Source: Streptomyces aurantiacus
GTDB lineage: Bacteria; Actinomycetota; Actinomycetes; Streptomycetales; Streptomycetaceae
NCBI RefSeq assembly: GCF_027107535.1
Contig: NZ_CP114283.1
Coordinates: 1,922,001-1,986,000, forward strand
DNA length: 64,000 bases
Direction of reading: 5' to 3'
Shown here in pieces: positions 18,326 through 26,139 of the stretch. Positions within the stretch are counted from its first letter, which is position 1. Each line of letters opens with the position of its first letter. Under the pieces are notes generated by a model. The model worked only from the letters and a program-made list of their open reading frames with translations, was not told the origin of the DNA and ran no database searches. The position numbers were made by a program, and so were the translations under genes.

Positions 18326-19714
18326 TCAGTCGTGCGAGTGCAGCGGCTTGCCGGCGAGCGCGAGGTGGGCCTCGCCCATCGCCTCGTTCTGCGTCGGGTG
18401 GGCGTGGATGAGCTGCGCCACCTCGGCGGGCAGCGCCTCCCAGTTGTAGATCAGCTGGGCTTCGCCGACCTGCTCGCCCATGCGGTCACCGACCATGTGG
18501 ACGCCGACCACGGCACCGTCCTTGACCTGGACGAGCTTGATCTCGCCCGCGGTCTTGAGGATCTTGCTCTTGCCGTTGCCCGCGAGGTTGTACTTCAGAG
18601 CGACGACCTTGTCCGCACCGTAGATCTCCTTGGCCTTGGCCTCGGTGATACCGACGGAGGCGACCTCGGGGTGGCAGTACGTCACCCGCGGCACGCCGTC
18701 GTAGTCGATCGGAACGGTCTTGAGACCGGCGAGACGCTCCGCCACCAGGATGCCCTCGGCGAAGCCGACGTGCGCGAGCTGGAGCGTCGGGACCAGGTCA
18801 CCCACGGCCGAGACGGTCGGCACGTTCGTGCGCATGTACTCGTCGACCAGGACGTAGCCGCGGTCCGTCGCGATGCCCTGCTCCTCGTAGCCGAGACCGG
18901 CGGAGACCGGGCCGCGGCCGATGGCGACGAGCAGGATCTCGGCCTCGAAGGTCTTGCCGTCGGCGAGGGTCACGCGGACGCCGTCCTGCGTGTACTCGGC
19001 CTTCTCGAAGAACGTGCCGAGGTTGAACTTGATGCCGCGCTTGCGGAACGCGCGCTCAAGAAGCTTGGAGCTGTTCTCGTCCTCGACCGGGACGAGGTGC
19101 TTGAGACCCTCGATGACCGTGACGTCGGTGCCGAAGGACTTCCACGCCGAGGCGAACTCGACGCCGATGACGCCGCCGCCCAGCACGATCGCGGACTGCG
19201 GGACGCGGTCCAGCGTCAGCGCGTGGTCCGAGGAGATGATGCGGTTGCCGTCGATGTCCAGGCCCGGCAGCGACTTCGGCACGGAGCCGGTCGCCAGGAG
19301 CACGTGACGGCCCTCGACGCGCTTGCCGCCGACGTCCACGGAGGTGGGGGACGACAGGCGGCCCTCACCCTCGATGTACGTCACCTTGCGCGAGGCCACC
19401 AGGCCCTGCAGGCCCTTGTAGAGGCCGCTGATCACGTCGTCCTTGTACTTGTGGACGGCGGCGATGTCGATGCCCTCGAAGGTGGCCTTGACGCCGAACT
19501 GCTCGCTCTCGCGTGCCTGGTCGGCGATCTCGCCCGCGTGCAGCAGGGCCTTGGTGGGAATGCAGCCGTTGTGCAGGCAGGTGCCGCCGAGCTTGTTCTT
19601 CTCGATCAGGGCGACGTCCAGGCCCAGCTGCGCTCCGCGCAGGGCCGCGGCGTAGCCTCCGCTACCACCGCCGAGGATCACTAGGTCGAAAACGGTGCTG
19701 GCGTCGTTCGCCAC
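18326..19714 (-). CDS. lpdA: Dihydrolipoamide dehydrogenase (E3)
   Basis: Lpd reoxidises dihydrolipoyl-E2 with FAD and NAD+. The 462-residue protein has the FAD motif LVILGGGSGGYAAA, the redox-active disulfide in GGTCLHNGCIPTKAL, the NAD motif IVLGGGVIGVEFA and the C-terminal catalytic His-Glu pair in HAHPTQNEAM. The GTG at 19714 is chosen because GGAGG lies 7 bases upstream; an open frame continues six codons to an ATG. It is the first gene of an operon with the E2 gene; TGATCGATCA at 19880-19889, shared with aceE, lies about 165 bases upstream. Confidence 0.96.
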   Translation of the reverse strand: MANDASTVFDLVILGGGSGGYAAALRGAQLGLDVALIEKNKLGGTCLHNGCIPTKALLHAGEIADQARESEQFGVKATFEGIDIAAVHKYKDDVISGLYKGLQGLVASRKVTYIEGEGRLSSPTSVDVGGKRVEGRHVLLATGSVPKSLPGLDIDGNRIISSDHALTLDRVPQSAIVLGGGVIGVEFASAWKSFGTDVTVIEGLKHLVPVEDENSSKLLERAFRKRGIKFNLGTFFEKAEYTQDGVRVTLADGKTFEAEILLVAIGRGPVSAGLGYEEQGIATDRGYVLVDEYMRTNVPTVSAVGDLVPTLQLAHVGFAEGILVAERLAGLKTVPIDYDGVPRVTYCHPEVASVGITEAKAKEIYGADKVVALKYNLAGNGKSKILKTAGEIKLVQVKDGAVVGVHMVGDRMGEQVGEAQLIYNWEALPAEVAQLIHAHPTQNEAMGEAHLALAGKPLHSHD

Positions 19715-19879
19715 GTCACGTCCTCCATGCATGTGCGCCTACGCCGGTCTGCGTCGACCGGGCGGCGGCTGGTGTCCGGCCGCTCTTTCTTCGGCCCTGA
19801 GGTGGGCCCTGTCCTGCCGAGAACCCATCTTCGCACTTGTCGGCGACAGGCGGGACGCCGGGCCGGGCAGTGAGACGTC

Positions 19880-19889
19880 TGATCGATCA
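19880..19889. promoter_or_regulatory. Candidate operator TGATCGATCA shared with aceE
   Basis: This perfect 10-bp palindrome is identical to the arms of the aceE-upstream site at 15256-15272. It lies 166 bases upstream of the lpdA GTG. I found no other TGATCGAT palindrome while reading the window. Confidence 0.45.
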
Positions 19890-19909
19890 CACGGCAGTGC
19901 GTTCACCGG

Positions 19910-19989
19910 GGCCGCGCACCCCCGCGCCCCTTCAGGGGCGCGGGGAACTGCGCGATCGGCCACACCCGGCCCGCACCCGCCGTAGGGCG
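19910..19989. repeat. Palindromic intergenic element, copy 4
   Basis: CCCCGCGCCCCT and its complement (19920-19945, 2-base loop) are followed by AACTGCGCGATCGGCC and a CCGGCCCGCACCCGCC tail. It lies just after the pepA stop. Confidence 0.7.
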
Positions 19990-20015
19990 GTCCGAGCCGG
20001 GCCGTGGGGCGGGCG

Positions 20016-21557
20016 TCAGCCCAGATCCCCCGCGGCGGTCAGCTCGGCAAGCCGCACCAGCGTGCGTACGGCCGACCCCGTCCCACCCTTGGGGGTGTAC
20101 CCGAAGGGCCCCTGCTCGTTGAAGGCGGGCCCCGCGATGTCGAGGTGCGCCCAGGTGATGCCCTCGCCCACGAACTCCTTCAGGAAGAGCCCGGCGACGA
20201 GACCACCCCCGTACCGCTCGCCCATGTTGGCGATGTCGGCGGTGGGCGAGTCCATGCCCTTCTTCAGGTGCTCCGGCAGCGGCATCGGCCAGGCGGCCTC
20301 GCCGACCTCCTCGGCGGCCTCGTGCACCGCGGAGCGGAACGCGTCGTCGTTCGCCATGATCCCGAACGTGCGGTTGCCGAGCGCCAGCATCATCGCGCCG
20401 GTCAGCGTCGCCACGTCGACGATCGCGTCGGGCTTCTCCTCGGACGCCCTGGTGAGCGCGTCGGCGAGGACGAGCCGGCCCTCGGCGTCGGTGTTGAGGA
20501 CCTCGACGGTCTTGCCGCTGTACATGCGCAGCACGTCGCCCGGACGGGTGGCGGAGCCCGACGGCATGTTCTCGGCCAGCGCGAGCCAGCCGGTCACGTT
20601 GACCTCGAGGCCGAGGCGGGCGGCGGCGACGACCGCGGAGAACACGGCGGCGGCGCCGCTCATGTCGCACTTCATCGTCTCGTTGTGCCCGGCGGGCTTG
20701 AGCGAGATGCCGCCCGAGTCGTAGGTGATGCCCTTGCCGACGAAGGCGAGGTGCTTCTTCGCCTTGGACGACGTGTACGACAGCTTCACGAGGCGGGGCG
20801 CGGACGCGGAACCGGCGCCGACGCCGAGGATGCCGCCGTACCCGCCCTTGGCGAGGGCCTTCTCGTCGAGCACCTGCACCTTGATGCCGTGCTCCTTGGC
20901 CGCGGCCTGGGCGACGGCCGCGAAGGCCTCCGGGTTCAGGTCGTTCGGCGGGGTGTTGATGAGGTCGCGGGCGCGGTTCAGCTCCTCGGACACGGCGGTG
21001 GCGCGCTCGACGGCCGCCTTGAACGCCTTGTCACGGGGCTTGCCGCCGAGCAGCGCGGCCTCGGCGAGCGGGGCCTTGCCCTTCTTGGCGCCGTTGCCGT
21101 CCTTGCCGGTCTCCTTGTACGCGTCGAAGGAGTACGCGCCGAGCAGCACGCCCTCGCCGATGGAGCCGACGTCGGCGGCGTCCGTGACAGGCAGGGCGAA
21201 CGCGGCCTTCTTGGTGCCGGCCAGGGCGCGGGCGGCGACGCCGGCCGCGCGGCGCAGGGTCTCCGCGGAGAAGGAGTCGTCCTTCTCGGGGAGGGCACCG
21301 AGACCGACCGCCAGCACGAGCGGCGCCTTGAAGCCGGACGGCGCAAGCAACTTGGTCACCTCGCCCTCGCCGCCCGAGGCGCCGAGGGTCTCCAGAACGC
21401 CGGCGAGCCTGCCGTCGTACGCCTTGTCCACGGCCTCGGCGCCCGGCGCGACAACCAGGTCACCGGACTTGGATCCAGTGCCCTTGGCGACACCGACGAC
21501 GATCGCGTCGGCTCGCAGGCCGGGCGCCGCGGCGGTGCTGAGAGTGAGAGCAGTCAC
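20016..21557 (-). CDS. pepA: Leucyl aminopeptidase PepA (M17)
   Basis: The 513-residue cytosol aminopeptidase releases N-terminal residues using two divalent metals. The metal and catalytic lysine region (VGKGITYDSGGISLKP) and the family signature NTDAEGRLVLADAL are intact, with the C-terminal M17 domain (WPMPLPEHLKKGMDSPTADIANMGERYGGGLVAGLFL). The N-terminal macro-like domain is present (VTALTLSTAAAPGLRADAIVVGVAKG). The GTG at 21557 is the best start; the ribosome-binding site is weak (GAAGCGAG) and the frame is open upstream. Neighbours on the same strand are cobS above and lpdA below, each with its own large gap. Confidence 0.93.
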   Translation of the reverse strand: MTALTLSTAAAPGLRADAIVVGVAKGTGSKSGDLVVAPGAEAVDKAYDGRLAGVLETLGASGGEGEVTKLLAPSGFKAPLVLAVGLGALPEKDDSFSAETLRRAAGVAARALAGTKKAAFALPVTDAADVGSIGEGVLLGAYSFDAYKETGKDGNGAKKGKAPLAEAALLGGKPRDKAFKAAVERATAVSEELNRARDLINTPPNDLNPEAFAAVAQAAAKEHGIKVQVLDEKALAKGGYGGILGVGAGSASAPRLVKLSYTSSKAKKHLAFVGKGITYDSGGISLKPAGHNETMKCDMSGAAAVFSAVVAAARLGLEVNVTGWLALAENMPSGSATRPGDVLRMYSGKTVEVLNTDAEGRLVLADALTRASEEKPDAIVDVATLTGAMMLALGNRTFGIMANDDAFRSAVHEAAEEVGEAAWPMPLPEHLKKGMDSPTADIANMGERYGGGLVAGLFLKEFVGEGITWAHLDIAGPAFNEQGPFGYTPKGGTGSAVRTLVRLAELTAAGDLG

Positions 21558-21926
21558 GGTGGTGAAATCTCGCTTCCGTTGAGTTGCTGTGGCCGGCGGG
21601 GGTGAGCTCGGCCGGGGCGTTTGGAGTCCCGGGCACGAGCCTACGCGCGGTGGCGCGTTTCGCTCATTCCAGCGGGTGTTCATCCCTGTGTGATGGCCTG
21701 GCCACTTCTCGCCCGTCCCCGCTGTGTCCCGGAACGCACGCCTTCCGTTCGCGGTGAGCGCCACTCTCCCCGCATCGCGTTATCGGGCGGGCCGCTCCGG
21801 ACTCCCGGCGGACGCCGCGCACTTGTCGCGGCCTTCGCGCACGGCCGCCGCCGGAAGTACACGAACAACCCGAACCCGAACCCGAACCCGAACCCGAACA
21901 ACCGAACCCGAACCGCTCCGCGCCGC
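21558..21926. other. pepA upstream gap with a CGAACC tandem repeat
   Basis: About 370 bp without a supported gene. The part near cobS (21867-21912) is a run of CGAACC hexamers (AACCCGAACCCGAACC..., with one interruption CAACCG). The rest probably carries the pepA promoter. Confidence 0.55.
21867..21912. repeat. Tandem CGAACC hexamer repeat
   Basis: About seven copies of a six-base unit, GAACCC, in a head-to-tail array just after the cobS stop. It may be slippage-prone. On the minus strand it reads GGGTTC and could not form a hairpin with itself. Confidence 0.7.
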
Positions 21927-22742
21927 TCACGAGAGAGTGAGGACCACCAGCGTCGCGGTGGCGGCGGTTTCGGCCAGGCCGCCGAAGACGTCGCCGGTGA
22001 TCCCGCCGAACCTGCGGACGCAGTGCCGCAGCAGCAACTCGGCGCACCCGCACGCCACGAGCACGGCCAGCACGCCCAGGACGAGACCGCGGGCTCCGAG
22101 GAACGCCCCCGTGCCCGCCGCGACGAGAACGGTGACCCCGCCCGCCACGAGCAGCGCCGCCCGGGGGGAGACCACGCCCGCGACCGCCGCACCCAGTCCC
22201 TCGGGCCGCGCCGCCGGCACCCCCGCCCGGGCGGCCAGCGTGAGCGCGAGCCGGGCGACGGTCGCGGACACGACGGCCGCGAGGGCGCCCCGGACCCACG
22301 AGGACCCGTACGCCTCGGCGAGCGCCGCCACCTGGGCGAACAGCACGAACACAAGGGTGATGACGCCGAACGGCCCGATGTCCGACTGCTTCATGACGCG
22401 CAGCGCGTCCTCGGCGGGCCTGCCGCTGCCGAGGCCGTCGGCGGTGTCGGCGAGGCCGTCGAGGTGGAGGCCGCGGGTGAGGACGGCGGGTACGGCGGCG
22501 GTGGCCACGGCCGCCGTCAGCGGACCCGCCCCGACCAGCAGCAGGAACAGGCCCGTCGCGGCGGCGAAAAAACCCACGGCCAGCCCGGCGACGGGCGCGC
22601 TCAGCATCCCGGTGCGCGCGGCCTCGCGGTCCCAGCGGGACACCGTCACGGGGAACACGGTGAGGGTGCCGAAGGCGAAGCGCAGCCCGTCGGACCAGGA
22701 CATCTCGGAGGCCTCGGGCGTCTCGGGCGGGGGCGTGGACAC
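21927..22742 (-). CDS. cobS: Adenosylcobinamide-GDP ribazoletransferase CobS
   Basis: CobS joins adenosylcobinamide-GDP with alpha-ribazole (phosphate) to make adenosylcobalamin (phosphate) in the membrane. The 271-residue protein has the family motifs TRGLHLDGLADTADGLGSG and QSDIGPFGVI, GGITGDVFGGLAETA near the C-terminus, and about six hydrophobic helices. The GTG at 22742 begins the protein. It is divergent from a membrane-protein gene at 22803. The other late cobalamin genes (cobT, cobU) are on the same strand 3.4-7 kb away, separated by unrelated genes. Confidence 0.93.
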   Translation of the reverse strand: MSTPPPETPEASEMSWSDGLRFAFGTLTVFPVTVSRWDREAARTGMLSAPVAGLAVGFFAAATGLFLLLVGAGPLTAAVATAAVPAVLTRGLHLDGLADTADGLGSGRPAEDALRVMKQSDIGPFGVITLVFVLFAQVAALAEAYGSSWVRGALAAVVSATVARLALTLAARAGVPAARPEGLGAAVAGVVSPRAALLVAGGVTVLVAAGTGAFLGARGLVLGVLAVLVACGCAELLLRHCVRRFGGITGDVFGGLAETAATATLVVLTLS

Positions 22743-22802
22743 CGGCGCAGGTTACCCGGCGGGCCGGAAGCCCCTCACGGCAGCCGTGGATAAAGTGCGC
22801 AT

Positions 22803-23570
22803 ATGGGGCATTGGTGGACACGGAACATCATCGAGCCGGGGAAGCTGCCGCTGCTGCTGGCGCTCGCTTCCTTCGTGCTGACCTTTGTGATCACCCGGAT
22901 CGTGGTCCGGATGATCCGGGCGGGCAAGGGCCCCTTCGGCAACGTGAAGGCCGGCGGCGTCCACATCCACCACGTCGTCCCCGGGGTCGTCCTGACCGTG
23001 ATCGGCGGCTTCGGCGCGGTGGGCAGCGGCCGGCACGGGTTCGGCTCGGCCGTGTTCGCCGTGGTGTTCGGGATCGGCGCGGGCCTGGTACTCGACGAGT
23101 TCGCGTTGATCCTGCATCTCGACGACGTGTACTGGAGCGAGGAGGGCCGCAAGAGCGTCGAGGTCGTGGTCGTCACGGCGGCCCTGGTCGGCCTGATGCT
23201 CAGCGGCTTCCTGCCGTTCGGCGTCAACGACCTCACCGAGGAGGAACTGCAGGACCGCGCGGGCGTGATCGTGAGCATCGCGCTGAACTTCCTCATCGCG
23301 CTGCTGGCCCTGAGCAAGGGCAAGGCACGCATGGCGATCTTCGGTGTGGTCGTCCCGCTCGTCGCCCTGGTCGGCGTGATCCGTCTGGCCCGCCCCACCT
23401 CCCCGTGGGCCAGGCGCTTCTACCGCCGGCGGCCGCGCGCCAGAGCCAAGGCCCGGCTGCGGGCCTACCACCACGACCGCCGGTGGGCGGGACCCCGCCG
23501 CAGGTTTCAGGACCTGATCGGCGGCAAGCCCGACCCCGAACCCGTCCGCTCCCTGCCGCAACGCCGCTGA
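22803..23570 (+). CDS. Integral membrane protein with conserved HIHH motif, unknown function
   Basis: I cannot name this 255-residue protein. It has five or so hydrophobic helices (about residues 15-38, 54-72, 79-100, 118-140, 158-195) and a basic C-terminal tail (RRFYRRRPRARAKARLRAYHHDRRW). The first loop carries GGVHIHHVVPG and the next helices carry LDEFALILHLDDVYW; the clustered His, Asp and Glu residues at the membrane look like metal ligands or a catalytic site. The start ATG follows GATAAAG, possibly a -10 box. It is divergent from cobS and its last 64 bases overlap the end of the convergent rhomboid-like gene. Confidence 0.75.
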   Translation: MGHWWTRNIIEPGKLPLLLALASFVLTFVITRIVVRMIRAGKGPFGNVKAGGVHIHHVVPGVVLTVIGGFGAVGSGRHGFGSAVFAVVFGIGAGLVLDEFALILHLDDVYWSEEGRKSVEVVVVTAALVGLMLSGFLPFGVNDLTEEELQDRAGVIVSIALNFLIALLALSKGKARMAIFGVVVPLVALVGVIRLARPTSPWARRFYRRRPRARAKARLRAYHHDRRWAGPRRRFQDLIGGKPDPEPVRSLPQRR

Positions 23571-24208
23571 CGGAACGCGGAGATCGCGCACACCGCCAGC
23601 ACGGCGGCGATCGCGGCCAGGTGCTCCTTGCCGGCCAGGTTCTCCTTGACCAGCACCTCGACGATCATGGCCACGACGACGGCGCCCGCGGTGCGGTACG
23701 CGCGGTACCGCCACCCGAGGAAGAGGGCGAGCCCGACCACGGCCGCCGACGGCCCGGTGTCCACGACCAGCGCGTCCGAGGCCGGCAGTCCCAACGGGCC
23801 GTGGGGGCCCAGCGCGATGCCCACGCGCGCGTAGAGGGTCCCGGCCAGCGTGGCGACGTACGCGACGGTCAGCGTCCGCCACCGGCCCAGACAGATCTCG
23901 GCGATCCCGAACACGACGAGGATCTGTGCGAGCGCGCCCCACACGGGCAGATCCAGGGCCGGTACGAAGACGGAGAGCGGGGTGCGCAGGAGGGCCGGGC
24001 CCAGCGGGTCCTCGGCGCGGACGGCACCGATGTCCTGGACGAACCGGTAGCCCCAGGACTGGTTCTGCGCGTACTGCAGGAGCGCCGTCAGGCACACCGC
24101 GCCGACGGTCATGGGTATCGCGCGCCATCGCCTCGCGGCGAGGCCCGCGCGCACGGCCGCGTACAGCGGGCCCCACTCGGCGCGGGCGGCGCGGCCGAGG
24201 GAGTTCAC
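23507..24208 (-). CDS. Rhomboid-like integral membrane protein
   Basis: The 233-residue protein has five or six transmembrane segments and rhomboid-like features: a Ser in VDTGPSAAVVG (position of the catalytic Ser in GxSG) and a His in GKEHLAAI in the last helix. The family is called rhomboid-like because the classical GASG is altered, so protease activity is uncertain. The GTG start at 24208 lies 74 bp after the stop of the DUF2156 gene upstream, suggesting one operon. Its C-terminus overlaps the convergent HIHH gene by 64 bases. Confidence 0.7.
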   Translation of the reverse strand: MNSLGRAARAEWGPLYAAVRAGLAARRWRAIPMTVGAVCLTALLQYAQNQSWGYRFVQDIGAVRAEDPLGPALLRTPLSVFVPALDLPVWGALAQILVVFGIAEICLGRWRTLTVAYVATLAGTLYARVGIALGPHGPLGLPASDALVVDTGPSAAVVGLALFLGWRYRAYRTAGAVVVAMIVEVLVKENLAGKEHLAAIAAVLAVCAISAFRQRRCGRERTGSGSGLPPIRS

Positions 24209-24282
24209 CGGCGCGCACCGTCCCGTCCGTGCGTGGTCATCGGCGCGGGACCGCCGCTCCGTGCGCCCTCATCCGTACGTCC

Positions 24283-26022
24283 TCATCTGTGCGACTCCAG
24301 GTGCTTGCGGTGCAGCCACTTCGGCAGGCCCGGCGCCTCCAGGAAGCCTTCCGCGCGGGCGGCGGCGAGGCCGATGCGCGGCAGGTCGCCGCTCTTCTCG
24401 AAGAGCAGGAACCGCGGTTCCCAGATGGGCCGGTACTTGGCGTTGGCGCGGTACAGGGACTCGATCTGCCACCAGCGGGAGAAGAAGCTGAGCAGTGAGC
24501 GCCACAGCCGCAGCACCGGCCCCGCGCCGAGGCGCGCGCCACGTTCGAAGACGGAACGGAACATGGCGAAGTTGAGCGAGACCTGAGTGATTCCGATCTC
24601 GGGGGCCTGCTGGAGGAGCTCGATGACCATGAACTCCATCAGCCCGTTCTCGGAGTCCCGGTCCCGCCGCATGAGGTCGAGGGAGAGCCCGCGCGGCCCC
24701 CAGGGCACGAAGGACAGCACCGCCCGCAGCTCGCCCGCCCCGTCCTCGCCGCCGCCGTCCCGGCACTCGAGCATCACGCACCGGCCGTCACCGGGGTCCC
24801 CTAGCCGCCCCAGCGCCATGCTGAAGCCCCGCTCGGTCGCGCCGTCCCGCCAGTCGTCGGCGCGCTCAAGGAGGTACGCCATCTCGTCGGCCGGGATGTC
24901 CTCGTGGCGCCGGACGCGCACCTGGTAGCCCGCGCGCCGCACACGGTTGTAGGCCTGACGGACGGTCCGCATGGCCCGACCGTCGAGGGTGAAATCGGCG
25001 GTCTCGACGATCGCCTCGTCCCCGAGCTCGAGCGCGTCCAGCCCGTGCCGGGCGTAGACGGTCCCGGCCTCCTCGCCCGCGCCCATCACCGCCGGGATCC
25101 AGCCGTGCGCGCGGGCCTCGGCGAGCCAGGGGTCGATGGCTCCGGGCCATGCCTCGGGATCGCCGATGGGATCGCCGGAGGCCAGCGAGACACCGCCGAC
25201 GACCCGGTAGACGACGGCGGCCTTGCCGGTCGGCGACCACACCACGCTCTTCTCGCGGCGCAGCGCGAAGTAGCCGAGGGAGTCCCGGTCGCCGTTGCGG
25301 TCGAGCAGCGCCCGCAGCCGCTCCTCGTCGTCCTCGGTGAGCGGGTCGACGGCACGGCGGGAGCGGAAGGCCGCGTAGAAGACGGCGAGGACGAGCAGGG
25401 TGCTCAGCACGTTGATCGTGACGTTCACCCAGTTGGGAGTGGTGATCCCGGGGAAGCGGGAGTCGTCGGCGGCGACCGAGATCAGCCGCAGGGTGCCGTA
25501 GCGCCAGCGGTCGGTGAAGGTCGAGAGGTGCGCGTCGTGGGCGTGGTTCGTGACAGTCACCAGCAGCGCGGCCAGCAGGGAGCAGAGCAGGAGCCCGCCG
25601 ACGCCCACGGCCGCCGCGAGTCTGGGGTTCGAGCGGTCGCCCTTCGCGTAGAACTCGCGTCGGCCGACGACGAGGGACGCCACGAACGCCGCCGTCAGGA
25701 CGAGGGAGATCCAGTTCTGCGGGTACCGACGGATCTCCGGGAAGATCATCGCGAAGGCGAACAGCAGCAGGAAGAGCCCGGCGAGCACCAGGTTGAGGAT
25801 CCAGGCCGCCCGTTTGCGCCGGCGCATGGTGATCGCCAGGAACATCGTGAACACGCCCGACGCGAAGCCCGCGGTCAGCAGGTACGGAGTGAAGTAGTTC
25901 TCCGTGTTGTGGCGGCGCACGTCCTGGCCGAGCGAGACCCAGACGGCGCTGAGGAAGTTGAGGAACGAGACGACGCGGAGGTACCAGACGGCGAACGCGG
26001 CGGCGATTCGGGCTCTTCCCAT
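24283..26022 (-). CDS. DUF2156 (phosphatidylglycerol lysyltransferase-like) membrane protein
   Basis: The 579-residue protein has about six N-terminal transmembrane helices (residues about 8-230) and a C-terminal cytosolic DUF2156 domain (residues about 260-560), the LPG synthetase / MprF catalytic region made of tandem GNAT folds (SVVWSPTGKAAVVYRVVGGV, ASGDPIG, FSMALGRLGDP, ISFVPWG-like LSFVPWGPRGLSLDLMRRD). MprF-type enzymes transfer aminoacyl groups from tRNA to phosphatidylglycerol. Domain order and length fit, but the aminoacyl donor is not known. The start is probably leaderless (TATGAT box immediately upstream). Confidence 0.82.
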   Translation of the reverse strand: MGRARIAAAFAVWYLRVVSFLNFLSAVWVSLGQDVRRHNTENYFTPYLLTAGFASGVFTMFLAITMRRRKRAAWILNLVLAGLFLLLFAFAMIFPEIRRYPQNWISLVLTAAFVASLVVGRREFYAKGDRSNPRLAAAVGVGGLLLCSLLAALLVTVTNHAHDAHLSTFTDRWRYGTLRLISVAADDSRFPGITTPNWVNVTINVLSTLLVLAVFYAAFRSRRAVDPLTEDDEERLRALLDRNGDRDSLGYFALRREKSVVWSPTGKAAVVYRVVGGVSLASGDPIGDPEAWPGAIDPWLAEARAHGWIPAVMGAGEEAGTVYARHGLDALELGDEAIVETADFTLDGRAMRTVRQAYNRVRRAGYQVRVRRHEDIPADEMAYLLERADDWRDGATERGFSMALGRLGDPGDGRCVMLECRDGGGEDGAGELRAVLSFVPWGPRGLSLDLMRRDRDSENGLMEFMVIELLQQAPEIGITQVSLNFAMFRSVFERGARLGAGPVLRLWRSLLSFFSRWWQIESLYRANAKYRPIWEPRFLLFEKSGDLPRIGLAAARAEGFLEAPGLPKWLHRKHLESHR

Positions 26023-26030
26023 GAAAATGG

Positions 26031-26036
26031 ATCATA
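26031..26036 (-). promoter_or_regulatory. Candidate -10 box TATGAT of the DUF2156 gene
   Basis: The minus strand reads TATGAT 8 bases before the ATG at 26022, so transcription probably starts at or within a few bases of the start codon. A matching -35 box is not clear. Confidence 0.45.
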
Positions 26037-26059
26037 TGGGGCAGGGGGTGACAAGGGCG

Positions 26060-26115
26060 TAGCCCCGCCCTTCAGGGGCGCGGGGAACTGCGCGACCGGG
26101 CCGCCACACGCCCGA
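26060..26115. repeat. Palindromic intergenic element, copy 5
   Basis: GCCCCGCCCTTCAGGGGCGCGGGGAACTGCGCGACCGG followed by GCC and ACACGCCCG. It lies between the DUF2156 and cobT genes, 30-80 bases after the cobT stop on the minus strand. Confidence 0.7.
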
Positions 26116-26139
26116 ACACGACGAACCCCGCTCAAGCGG

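Larger units (their letters stand above)
19715..20015. other. lpdA upstream region, about 300 bp
   Basis: The region contains TGTCGcCGACA (minus strand, near 19840-19850), the shared TGATCGATCA palindrome and a copy of the palindromic intergenic element (19910-19989) that probably ends pepA transcription. No ORF is supported. Confidence 0.55.

Noticed and set aside
21867..21912. CGAACC array as a CRISPR or iteron origin
   Set aside because: The unit is only six bases without spacers, and no cas or rep genes are present.
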